Positions 17,796-26,089 of a DNA stretch of 64,000 nucleotides are shown here, piece by piece. A program made the translations under genes and the position numbers. The notes under the pieces are model-generated. The model was not told the origin of the DNA. It did no database searches and saw nothing but the letters and a program-made list of their open reading frames with translations. Positions within the stretch are counted from its first letter, which is position 1. Each line of letters starts with the position of its first letter. The stretch is from Phycisphaerales bacterium (lineage in GTDB: Bacteria > Planctomycetota > Phycisphaerae > Phycisphaerales > UBA1924), in the NCBI GenBank assembly GCA_905339235.1, contig CAJPFG010000004.1, positions 1-64,000 on the forward strand, given 5' to 3'.

Positions 17796-17825
17796 CACTG
17801 GCAACGTGAGGAGACGTTGCCAGTG
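17796..17825 (+). promoter_or_regulatory. perfect hairpin with ribosome-binding site in the loop
   Basis: CACTGGCAACGT and ACGTTGCCAGTG are perfect complements around a six-base loop GAGGAG, itself a good Shine-Dalgarno sequence. The right arm ends on the candidate GTG start of apbE. It may be a translational switch, a protein operator, or one of the dispersed palindromes ending in GTGCCACCC. Confidence 0.6.
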
Positions 17826-18719
17826 CCACCCGTCTTAATGGCTCTGGAGGCGATGGGGACGCGGTTTGAGGCGGTGCTGGTGGGAGAGGACGAGTTCGCG
17901 CTGCGGAGCGCGGGCGAGGCGGCGTTTGAGGAGATCCGGAGCCTGCACGCCCGGCTGAGCGCGTTCGAGCAAGGGAGCGTGGTGAGCCTGCTGAACCAGC
18001 GGGCCGCGGCGGGGCCGGTTCGGGTGGCGGGCGACGTGTTCGGGCTGCTGTCGCTGTGCCGCGGCGTGTGGGAGGCCAGTGGAGGCGCTTTCGACCCCAC
18101 GGTGGGCCCGTTGATGAGGTTGTGGGGCTTCCGGCAGCGGGGCGGGGAAGACTGGAATCCCCCCACCGACGCCGAAGTCGAAGCAGCGCGGGCGCGCGTG
18201 GGGATGAATCTGGTGCAACTAGACGCGGAGTCGTGGAGTGTGCGTTTTTCGAGACCGGGAGTGGCGGTTGACTTCGGGGCGGTGGCGAAGGGGTACGCGC
18301 TTGATATGTGTGCGGAGGTGCTGCGGGAGCGGGGCGTGGCGTGCGCGTTTGTGCACGGGGGGACGAGCTCGATCTCGGCGATCGGCGCACCGCCGGGCGC
18401 GGCGGGATGGGTGGTGGAGGTGAAATCGCCGATCGAAGGCGTGGGGTCGAAGCGGGTGAGCCTGCGGGATGAGTCGATGTCGGTGTCGGCGCCGCACGGG
18501 CGCGAGGTGATGGTCCGGGGCGAGCGGCTGGGGCACGTGATCGACCCCCGCACGGGGCGGCCGGCGCGGGGGGCGGCGCTCGCGGCGGTAGTTTCGCGGA
18601 GCGGAGCCTTGGCGGACGCGTGGTCAACCGCGGGGCTGGTGCTGGGCGGCGGGGCTGATCGGTTGCCGGAGGGGATGAGAATGATGGTGCTGAGCCAGGG
18701 TGGAGTCTGGGAGGGATAA
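17823..18719 (+). CDS. apbE: FAD:protein FMN transferase
   Basis: ApbE covalently attaches FMN from FAD to Thr/Ser of exported flavoproteins. The family features MGTRFEAVL near the N-terminus, FDPTVGPLMRLWGF, VAVDFGAVAKGYALD (the FAD-binding DfGai.KGya element), HGGTSSISAIG and GHVIDPRTGRPA are all present. 298 residues from GTG 17823, with GAGGAG nine bases before it; the alternative ATG at 17838 lacks a ribosome-binding site. No signal peptide is visible, unusual for a periplasmic ApbE. It leads a run of four genes (apbE, Gfo/Idh/MocA, cytochrome, propeller), suggesting a flavinylated electron-transfer partner nearby. Confidence 0.9.
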   Translation: MPPVLMALEAMGTRFEAVLVGEDEFALRSAGEAAFEEIRSLHARLSAFEQGSVVSLLNQRAAAGPVRVAGDVFGLLSLCRGVWEASGGAFDPTVGPLMRLWGFRQRGGEDWNPPTDAEVEAARARVGMNLVQLDAESWSVRFSRPGVAVDFGAVAKGYALDMCAEVLRERGVACAFVHGGTSSISAIGAPPGAAGWVVEVKSPIEGVGSKRVSLRDESMSVSAPHGREVMVRGERLGHVIDPRTGRPARGAALAAVVSRSGALADAWSTAGLVLGGGADRLPEGMRMMVLSQGGVWEG

Positions 18720-18775
18720 TGGGTGCCCGGTTGGGCATTGCGAACGGGGTTCACAGCGACACGAGAGGAACGATC

Positions 18776-19990
18776 ATGGCGATCGATCGACGCGAGTTTC
18801 TGGTTCGGGCGGCGGGCGCGGCGGCGGCGGTGGCGCTGGTGCCGGAGGCGTTTCCCGCGGCCGTGCGGGCTCGGAACGGGCCGGTGAGCGTGGGCGTGAT
18901 CGGGTGCGGTCGGCAGGGCCGGAAGATCGCGATCGAGATGCTCGACAAGATGGGCGAGGGTGCGCGGGTGGCGGCGCTGTGCGATCCGGTGGACCGGCTG
19001 ACGCAGAACCTGCTGGGCCGGGCGAAGGGCGCGGCGGCGTTCGCGAATCACAAGGAGATGCTGGACAAGGCCAAGGACGTGCAGGCGGTGATCATCGCGA
19101 CGCCGACGCACACGCACAAGGACATCGCGCTGGACTGCATCGCGGCGGGCAAGCACGTGTACTGCGAAGCGCCGCTGGCGCACACGCCGGAGGATTGCCT
19201 GGCGATCTCGAAGGCGGCGCGGGGGGCCAAGGCGGTCTTCGCGGCGGCGTGCGAGGGGCGGAGCAACCCGATCTACAACCTGGCACGGTCGTTCTTCAAG
19301 ACCGACGCGGTGCGGACGGTCGTGGGGATGTACGCGCAGGACCACCGCAAGAGTTCGTGGGGGCGCAGCGGCGACTGGTGGCTGGACCCCAGCGTCTCGA
19401 CCGGGCTGGCGGGGGAGTCGGGCGTGCAGCAGTTCGACGTGATGCACTGGTTCCGCGGGACCTACCCGGTGGAAGTGAATGGGCGCGGAGCGATCCGGCT
19501 GTACGAGGACGGGCGGCAGGTGGCGGACTCGGTGCGGGCGACGCTTCGGTGGGCGGACGACACGGAACTGACGTACTCGGCGTCGCTGTGCAACTCCTTC
19601 GGCGGGAAGCACGAGACGTTCTACGGCGTCAACGCGGCGATGAAACTCGCGTGGACGCACGGCTGGATGTTCAAGGAGGCCGACTCCCCGCAGATGGGCT
19701 TCGAGGTGTACGCCAACCGCCAGTCGTTCCACAACGACGAGGGCATCACGCTGATCGCGGACGCCACGAAACTGGCGAGCCAGGGCAAGTTGAAAGAGGG
19801 CGTGGGCCTGCCCAACCCGTCGCACTACTACGCGGTGAACGACTTCATCGCGGCAGTGGCGGAGGGCAAGGAAGTCAAGTGCTCGGCGAGCGAGGGGGCC
19901 CGGGCGACCATCGTGGCGCTGCTGACCAATGAGGCTGTGAAGGGCGCAAAGACCGTGGCGATCGACGCGGAGATGCTGAAGGGGGCGTGA
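18776..19990 (+). CDS. Tat-exported Gfo/Idh/MocA oxidoreductase
   Basis: 404 residues. Twin-arginine signal DRREFLVRAAGAAAAVAL, then the Rossmann start SVGVIGCGRQGRKIAIEM and CEAPLAHTPED in the place of the usual EKP motif: the family lysine is replaced (E-A-P-L), so catalysis may differ from the first copy at 16336. The ATG at 18776 follows GAGGAA. The stop overlaps the next gene's ATG by one base, so it is co-translated with the cytochrome. Likely a periplasmic NAD(P)-dependent sugar oxidoreductase or a catalytically altered relative. Confidence 0.87.
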   Translation: MAIDRREFLVRAAGAAAAVALVPEAFPAAVRARNGPVSVGVIGCGRQGRKIAIEMLDKMGEGARVAALCDPVDRLTQNLLGRAKGAAAFANHKEMLDKAKDVQAVIIATPTHTHKDIALDCIAAGKHVYCEAPLAHTPEDCLAISKAARGAKAVFAAACEGRSNPIYNLARSFFKTDAVRTVVGMYAQDHRKSSWGRSGDWWLDPSVSTGLAGESGVQQFDVMHWFRGTYPVEVNGRGAIRLYEDGRQVADSVRATLRWADDTELTYSASLCNSFGGKHETFYGVNAAMKLAWTHGWMFKEADSPQMGFEVYANRQSFHNDEGITLIADATKLASQGKLKEGVGLPNPSHYYAVNDFIAAVAEGKEVKCSASEGARATIVALLTNEAVKGAKTVAIDAEMLKGA

Positions 19991-20790
19991 TGAACGCGTT
20001 TGCACTTCGATCGTTGCCGCTGGGAGTGCGGCTGGCGCTGGTGTGCCTGTGCGGAGTGCTGGGGATCGGGCTCGCGGCGTCACTCCAGCACCTGCGATGG
20101 CACTACGAGAAGCGCGACGAGCGGCCCGGCTTCACGATGGACGACGTGACGGGGGCGTACCACGGGATGCAGTCGGTGGCGCCGCTGCGCGTGGCCCTGG
20201 AACGCGGCCACCCGGAGACTACATCGCAGGCTGACCGCGAAGCACTGCTCGATTGGCTGCTGGGAAAGAAAGACGCCGCGGGGAAGCGACCCAAGCAGGG
20301 GAACCCCTCGCTCGGCTCGGACTACGACAGCATCGATCTGGGGGACAAGGCGCCGATCGAACTCATCCGCGCGAACTGCCTGGAATGTCACGCGAAGAGC
20401 GCGGCCGCGACGCACGCGATCGCGAAGCAGTTCCCCCTGGATTCGTGGGACGACGTGAGAGGGTTCGCGATATCTCGCGAGATCAACCCGACCGACCCCA
20501 AGAAACTGGCGATCTCGATTCACGCGCACGCCCTCAGCCTGGGGGTGATGGCGCTGGTGGTGTCGGGACTATTCTGGTGCACCGCCTGGCCGCGGAAGAT
20601 CGTCAGCGCGGTCATCCTGGTGACGTGCGCCGGGCTGCTCGCGGATTTCGTTGGGCAGTTGGCGGCGCGAGACTACGTCGCGGGAGTGTGGTTCATCATG
20701 GCCGGCGGGGCCGCGGCCAACGGGCTGATGGGATTGATGCTGCTGGCTGTGGTTGTGGATGTGATTCGGCCGGCGCGGAAGGAGGCGTGA
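19990..20790 (+). CDS. membrane-bound mono-haem cytochrome c-like protein
   Basis: 266 residues. One membrane helix near residues 11-33, then a periplasmic segment with a single haem c site CLECH (residues 130-134), then three hydrophobic helices (about 178-255). It could pass electrons from the exported oxidoreductase encoded just upstream to the membrane chain. The axial sixth ligand is not obvious. I do not recognise a named family. Coupled at both ends: TGATG overlap with the gene before and an AAGGAGG-started gene right after. Confidence 0.72.
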   Translation: MNAFALRSLPLGVRLALVCLCGVLGIGLAASLQHLRWHYEKRDERPGFTMDDVTGAYHGMQSVAPLRVALERGHPETTSQADREALLDWLLGKKDAAGKRPKQGNPSLGSDYDSIDLGDKAPIELIRANCLECHAKSAAATHAIAKQFPLDSWDDVRGFAISREINPTDPKKLAISIHAHALSLGVMALVVSGLFWCTAWPRKIVSAVILVTCAGLLADFVGQLAARDYVAGVWFIMAGGAAANGLMGLMLLAVVVDVIRPARKEA

Positions 20791-20791
20791 A

Positions 20792-21979
20792 GTGAAGCCG
20801 AAGTTTGTCGCGATCGTGCTGGCGTCGATGACAGCGATGGCCGCGGCGCAGGGATTTCAGGCCGGGGCGCCTTCGGAGCCGGCGGTGCGGGTGGAGGTGG
20901 TGCGAACGCCCGATGGCGGGATTCAGCCGCAGGTGGTCGTGGATGCGGAGGGAACGCTGCACCTGCTCTACTACAAGGGCGACCCCAAGAGCGGCGATCT
21001 GTTCTACACGAAGCGCGGCAAGGGCGCGACCGATTTCTCCGGGCCCCTTCGCGTGAACTCGATCGAGGGCAGCGTCGTCGCCATCGGCACGGACCGAGGC
21101 GGTCAAGTGGCCATCGGCAAGGACGGAGCGGTGCACGTCGCGTGGAACGGGAGCGCCAAGGCAAGCGAGAAGGGCTCTCATGAGCGCAGCCCGATGCTCT
21201 ACGCAAGGAAGCCGGCGGGCGCGGATGCGTTCGAGCCGCAGCGCAACCTCATGACGGCCAGCGGCGTGCTCGACGGCGGCGGGAGCGTCGCCGCGGACTC
21301 GAAGGGTAAGGTGTACGTCGTGTGGCACGGCGTGCCGAACGGATCGAAGGACCGTGGCGAATCGGCGCGGCGGGTGTTCGTCGCGATTTCGCACGACGAC
21401 GGCGCAACGTTTGGAACCGAGGCCGCGGTTTCTGCCCCCGAGAACGGCGCCTGCGGATGCTGCGGGCTCAAGGCCGGCACCGATGCCGAGGGAAACCTGC
21501 TGATCCTCTATCGCGCAGCCGAGCGGGGCGTCAATCGCGATACCCACCTGCTCCGCTCGTCGGATTACGGCAAGACCTTCTCCGATGCGCGGCTGGACTC
21601 ATGGAACCTCAAGTCCTGCCCCATGACAACCGCCTCGATCTCGCATCACGGCGCGGCGACCGTGGTGGCGTGGGAATCGCACGAAGACGTGCGGTGGGCA
21701 CGCCTCAACTCCGAGGGCACGCCCGGCGAGATTTGCTCCGCGCCGGAATCGCGGACCACGAGGCGGCGATATCCCAGCGCCGCGGTGGACAGCCACGGGC
21801 GCGTGTTGCTGGCCTGGACCGAGGGAATGGCGTGGGGAGCGGGGGGAACGGTGCATTGGGCGGCCTTTGAATCTTCGGGCAAGGCGCTGGCGGGCGCTTC
21901 GGGCTCGGCGCCGGACGTGCCGGCGTGGAGCCTGGTGAGCGTGTTCGCGGTGGATGGCAAGTTTGTCGTCATGCGGTAG
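20792..21979 (+). CDS. secreted BNR/sialidase-like beta-propeller protein
   Basis: 395 residues starting at a GTG with AAGGAGG six bases upstream. Signal peptide ending AMAAAQG. Repeated short Asp-box-like units (SHDDGATFG, SSDYGKTFS) and repeated DAEG/DSKG/DSHG turns point to a six-bladed propeller as in exo-alpha-sialidases, but the arginine triad of true sialidases is not evident. A striking ACGCCG cysteine cluster (around residue 224) may bind a metal or form disulphides. Last gene of the apbE run. A binding or sensing role is as likely as catalysis. Confidence 0.72.
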   Translation: MKPKFVAIVLASMTAMAAAQGFQAGAPSEPAVRVEVVRTPDGGIQPQVVVDAEGTLHLLYYKGDPKSGDLFYTKRGKGATDFSGPLRVNSIEGSVVAIGTDRGGQVAIGKDGAVHVAWNGSAKASEKGSHERSPMLYARKPAGADAFEPQRNLMTASGVLDGGGSVAADSKGKVYVVWHGVPNGSKDRGESARRVFVAISHDDGATFGTEAAVSAPENGACGCCGLKAGTDAEGNLLILYRAAERGVNRDTHLLRSSDYGKTFSDARLDSWNLKSCPMTTASISHHGAATVVAWESHEDVRWARLNSEGTPGEICSAPESRTTRRRYPSAAVDSHGRVLLAWTEGMAWGAGGTVHWAAFESSGKALAGASGSAPDVPAWSLVSVFAVDGKFVVMR

Positions 21980-22037
21980 CCGCGCGAGATCGACCGCAAA
22001 ACTCGGTATCATGCTCGCTTCACCCCGGAGCGCGATC

Positions 22038-25000
22038 ATGACCCCCTTGCGCCTTTTTTCCGTGCTGGCCCTGTCGCTTTCGGCTTCGCTGACCTGCCCG
22101 GCGATCCAGCCCCAGGGCGCGGCCCCGGCCGCCGCGCCTCCCGCCGAGTTGCAGACCGTCGCCGAACGGAGCGGCTACAAGGCGACCTCCACATCCGACG
22201 AGGTAAGGACATTCCTCGACTCGCTCGCGGCGGGATCGAAACTGCTCAAAGTCTCTTCGCTGGGAAAGTCGGGCGATGGCAAAGAGATACCACTCGCGAT
22301 TCTCGCGGACCCGCCGGTGGAGAAAGCCGAGGAGGCCGCGCGGAGTGGCAAGGTGCTGGTCCTCTGCATCGGCAACATTCACGCGGGCGAGGTGGACGGC
22401 AAGGAGGGGTTGCTGGCGCTGCTGCGGGACATCGCGGCCAAACCCGAGGCGCACGCGGACCTGCTGAAGAACATCATCATCGCGGCGGTGCCGAACTACA
22501 ACGCCGATGGCAACGACAAGATGGGAAAGGACACTCGCCCGGGGCAGGTCGGGCCCGAGGAGGGGCAGGGCCGGCGCGAGAACGCGGCGGGGCTGGACCT
22601 CAATCGTGATTTCGTGAAGGTGGAGGCCCCGGAGACGCGGGCGCTGCTGAAGTTCATTCGCGTGTGGGATCCGGCGGTGGTGATCGATACGCATACCACC
22701 AACGGGTCGTATCACCGGTATGTGCTGACGTATGGGGGCGCGAAGAATCCGGCGGGTGACAAGGCGATCATCGAGTACGTCAACAAAGCGATGCTGCCGG
22801 GCGTGGGCGCGCGGGTGAAGGAAAAGCATGGACTGGAGACGTTTTTCTACGGGAACTTCGAGCGGGACCACACGGCGTGGGAGGACTACCCGGACGAGCC
22901 GCGGTACGGCGTGCCGTGCATCGGGATGCGGAACCGGATCGCGATCCTGACCGAGGCGTACTCGTACGCGACCTACGAGCAGCGTGTGAAGGCGCAGGCG
23001 GCATTCGTGGCGGAGTGCCTGGCGTGGGCGGGGGAGAAGAAGGACGAGATCAAGTCGCTGATCGCGAGGGCGGACGAGGCCGCGGTGAGCGCGGGGCGCG
23101 ATCCGGGCGAGAGCGACACGGTGGCGATCCGTTCGCGGCAGCAGGCCTTCGACGCGAAGGTGACCGTGCTGGGGTACGTCGAGCGGATGGAGGGGCAACG
23201 TCGGGTTCGCACGGACACGCCCAAAGACTACGAAGTCGAGCATGTCGCCAACTTCGTCGCCGACGCGACGGTGAGGCGGGCCTACGCCTATGTGCTGCCG
23301 CAATCCGCGGGAAAGATCGTCGAGGTGTTGCAGCGCCACGGCGTGCAGGTCGATGAACTCCGCGAGAGGGTGGAGGTCGATGCCGAGATTTACCGCGTGG
23401 ACAAGGTGACTCGTCCCCAGCGGCCGTTCCAGGGGCATCACACGCAGAAACTGGAAGTGACGCCGCGCGTTGAGCCTCGAACGCTTGAGCCGGGCATGTT
23501 CGTCGTGAAGACCTCACAGAAACTCGGCGTGCTGGCGAGTTACCTGCTGGAACCCGGGTCGGCGGACGGATTGGCGACGTGGAATGTTTTCGATGACGGC
23601 ATGGCGGAGGGTTCTGACTTTGCCGTGATGCGATTGGTGACGCAAACGGCCGTGCTGACCGTCGCGTGCCGGGCGCTCGAGGAGGATCGCCAACCGATCC
23701 GGAGCATCACGTTCGAGGATCTGCGGGGGCCCGATGCGCCGAACCTGAGCGGCTCGCCCACCGGCGGGCACGAGTGGCTGGACGACGGCGAGCACTTCCG
23801 CCAGAATCGCGAGGGCAAACTGCGGGTATTCGCGGCCCGAACCGGGCGGACGGTCGCGGCCATCGACACGGAAGCGGCCGCGAACGCACTGGCGGCTCTC
23901 CCCCCTATCGGTGAGAAGGCCGCCAAGCAGGTCGCTGGGCGTGCGAGATGGAACGACGACCGCACGGCGTTTTTCGCGGAGCACGAGAACGACCTGTATT
24001 ACGCGACGCTCGACGGGACGCGGGCGCTGCGGCTGACCAGCACGCCCGAGGCGGAGGAACTCGCCTCATTCAGCCCGGACGGGAAGTTCGTCGCGTTCGT
24101 GCGGAGCAACGACCTGTGGGTGGTGGATGTCGTGGACGGGGTCGAGCGGGCGCTGACCGTGGGCGGCAGCGAGACGCTCCGTCGCGGCAAGGCGGACTGG
24201 GTGTATTTCGAGGAGATCTTCGGCCGGTCGTGGAAGGTGTACTGGTGGTCGCCGGACTCGGCGCGCATCGCGTTCATGGAAGTGGACAGTTCGAAGGTGC
24301 CCGGGTTCGCGATCGTGAACAACTCGCAGATCAAGCAGCGGGTCGAAGACACGCTGTATCCCAAGGCGGGCGAGCCCAACCCGCGGGCGAAGGTGTTCAC
24401 GGTGTCGGCCGCGGGGGGAGACCCGAGCGAGGTGGACCTTTCGGCGTACGAGCCGGACAACATGCTGGTGACGCGATTGTTCTGGCGGCCGGATTCATCG
24501 GGGCTGGTGGTGTGCGTGACGAACCGGGTGCAGAACTGGATGGACCTGCTGGCGGCGCCGGCGGCGGGCGGCAGCGCCAGGGTGCTCTTCCGCGAGACGA
24601 CGAAGGCGTGGATCGAAGAGAGCCCGACGCTGCGGTTCCTGAAGGACGGATCGTTCCTCTTCGGGTCGGAGCGGTCCGGGTGGCGGCACTTGTACCACTA
24701 CGACAAGGAGGGGAATCTGCTGAAGCAGGTGACGGACGGCGAGTGGGAATGCCGCGGCGTCGCGCGGATCGACGATGCCGAGGGCGTGGCGTACATCACC
24801 GGCACGAAGGACAACCTCATCGGCGAGAACCTGTACCGCGTGAAACTCGACGGGTCGGAGATTACGCGGCTGACGTTCGAGGCGGGGTCGCACCGGGTGG
24901 CGGTGGCGCCCAAGGGGGACCTGTTCGTCGATTCCTGGTCCAGCAGCGGGCAGACTCCTCGGGTGATGCTGCGTTCGCTCACGGATGGGTCGGTGGTGCG

Positions 25001-25874
25001 GGTGCTGGACACCAACCCCGTTCGCGACCTGGAGAAGTATCGACTCGGCGAGAGCACGCACCTCCAGATCACCACGCCCGACGGCTTTGCGATGGAGGCG
25101 ACGCTGGTGAAGCCTCCGGACTTTGATCCCACGAAGAAGTACCCGGTCTGGTTCATGACCTACGCGGGCCCGCACGCCCCCACCATCGGCGACACGTGGA
25201 ACGGAGCAGGCCCCGCGCGCACCTGGGATCAGGCCCTTGCCACCGCCGGAATCCTCGCCTTCCGCGCCGATCCGCGCAGCGCCAGCGGCAAGGGCGCCGT
25301 TTCGGCGTGGGCGTGCTACAAGCAACTCGGCCAGCAGGAACTCAAGGACATCGAGTCGGCGATCACGTGGATCACCGAGAACTCCTGGGCCGACAAGTCC
25401 CGCGTCGGCATGGCCGGGCACAGTTACGGCGGGTACATCACCTCGTACGCGATGACGCACAGCACGTTGTTCGCGGCGGGGATCGCGGGGGCGCCCGTCA
25501 CCGACTGGCGCGAGTACGACTCCATCTACACGGAACGGTACATGCTGACGCCGCAAGAGAATCCGGAGGGGTACAAGGCCGGAAGCGTGATCGAAGCGGC
25601 GAAGAACCTGCACGGCCGGCTGCTGCTTTCGCACGGGATGATGGACGACAACGTGCACCTTCAGAACAACACGCGGCTGATCCGGGCGCTTCAGGAGGCG
25701 AATAAGCCGTTCGAGATGATGCTGTACCCCGACTCGCGCCACGGGATCGGCGGGCGGCACTATCAGCAGTTGCAGGTGGACTTCATCATGCGCACCATGC
25801 TGGACAAGGCCGCGCCGTCGTCCGAAGGAGCGCCCCCGAACGGCGCGGAACGGCGGAGACGGCGACCGTCCTGA
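22038..25874 (+). CDS. M14 carboxypeptidase fused to S9 prolyl oligopeptidase
   Basis: Exported two-enzyme protein of 1278 residues. After a signal peptide, an M14 zinc carboxypeptidase domain has His115 and Glu118 in HAGEVDG, the third ligand His219 in DTHTTNG and the general-base glutamate in LTEAYS. The second half is a dipeptidyl-peptidase-IV-like S9 enzyme: an eight-bladed-type propeller (FSPDGKFVAFV, WWSPDSARIAFME) then the hydrolase with Ser1129 in GHSYGGY, Asp in MMDDNVH and His in SRHGIGG. Both catalytic sets are intact. The ATG at 22038 has GGAG seven bases upstream. Such a fusion could strip both ends of peptides in the periplasm. A read-through of two adjacent genes is not seen, since the frame is continuous. 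Confidence 0.9.
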   Translation: MTPLRLFSVLALSLSASLTCPAIQPQGAAPAAAPPAELQTVAERSGYKATSTSDEVRTFLDSLAAGSKLLKVSSLGKSGDGKEIPLAILADPPVEKAEEAARSGKVLVLCIGNIHAGEVDGKEGLLALLRDIAAKPEAHADLLKNIIIAAVPNYNADGNDKMGKDTRPGQVGPEEGQGRRENAAGLDLNRDFVKVEAPETRALLKFIRVWDPAVVIDTHTTNGSYHRYVLTYGGAKNPAGDKAIIEYVNKAMLPGVGARVKEKHGLETFFYGNFERDHTAWEDYPDEPRYGVPCIGMRNRIAILTEAYSYATYEQRVKAQAAFVAECLAWAGEKKDEIKSLIARADEAAVSAGRDPGESDTVAIRSRQQAFDAKVTVLGYVERMEGQRRVRTDTPKDYEVEHVANFVADATVRRAYAYVLPQSAGKIVEVLQRHGVQVDELRERVEVDAEIYRVDKVTRPQRPFQGHHTQKLEVTPRVEPRTLEPGMFVVKTSQKLGVLASYLLEPGSADGLATWNVFDDGMAEGSDFAVMRLVTQTAVLTVACRALEEDRQPIRSITFEDLRGPDAPNLSGSPTGGHEWLDDGEHFRQNREGKLRVFAARTGRTVAAIDTEAAANALAALPPIGEKAAKQVAGRARWNDDRTAFFAEHENDLYYATLDGTRALRLTSTPEAEELASFSPDGKFVAFVRSNDLWVVDVVDGVERALTVGGSETLRRGKADWVYFEEIFGRSWKVYWWSPDSARIAFMEVDSSKVPGFAIVNNSQIKQRVEDTLYPKAGEPNPRAKVFTVSAAGGDPSEVDLSAYEPDNMLVTRLFWRPDSSGLVVCVTNRVQNWMDLLAAPAAGGSARVLFRETTKAWIEESPTLRFLKDGSFLFGSERSGWRHLYHYDKEGNLLKQVTDGEWECRGVARIDDAEGVAYITGTKDNLIGENLYRVKLDGSEITRLTFEAGSHRVAVAPKGDLFVDSWSSSGQTPRVMLRSLTDGSVVRVLDTNPVRDLEKYRLGESTHLQITTPDGFAMEATLVKPPDFDPTKKYPVWFMTYAGPHAPTIGDTWNGAGPARTWDQALATAGILAFRADPRSASGKGAVSAWACYKQLGQQELKDIESAITWITENSWADKSRVGMAGHSYGGYITSYAMTHSTLFAAGIAGAPVTDWREYDSIYTERYMLTPQENPEGYKAGSVIEAAKNLHGRLLLSHGMMDDNVHLQNNTRLIRALQEANKPFEMMLYPDSRHGIGGRHYQQLQVDFIMRTMLDKAAPSSEGAPPNGAERRRRRPS

Positions 25875-25927
25875 AAATCCGGAAAGTCCGATTAGCCGGT
25901 TGGAGGCGATTCGGCGCACTATTGATG

Positions 25928-25962
25928 GACGCGGGTCGGCCCCGCGTCTAGCCGATCTTTTT
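25928..25962 (+). terminator. terminator-like hairpin
   Basis: GACGCGGG / CCCGCGTC with a five-base loop, followed after eight bases by a CTTTTT run. It would end the fused-peptidase transcript; the gap between stem and T-run makes it weaker than canonical. Confidence 0.45.
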
Positions 25963-26089
25963 GTCCGCTAACACCGTCAGCCCGACCGAGTTATTGGACC
26001 AGGGAAACTCGCTGGGAGTGATACGTGTTCTCCCCGCTTTTGCGCGTTGCTGGATAGAGAGAAACCCGCATACTCAAAGGAATGCCCAG

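Noticed and set aside
16018-18738. 906-residue minus-strand open frame
   Set aside because: Shadow of permease, oxidoreductase and ApbE genes; Pro/Arg-rich low-complexity translation.
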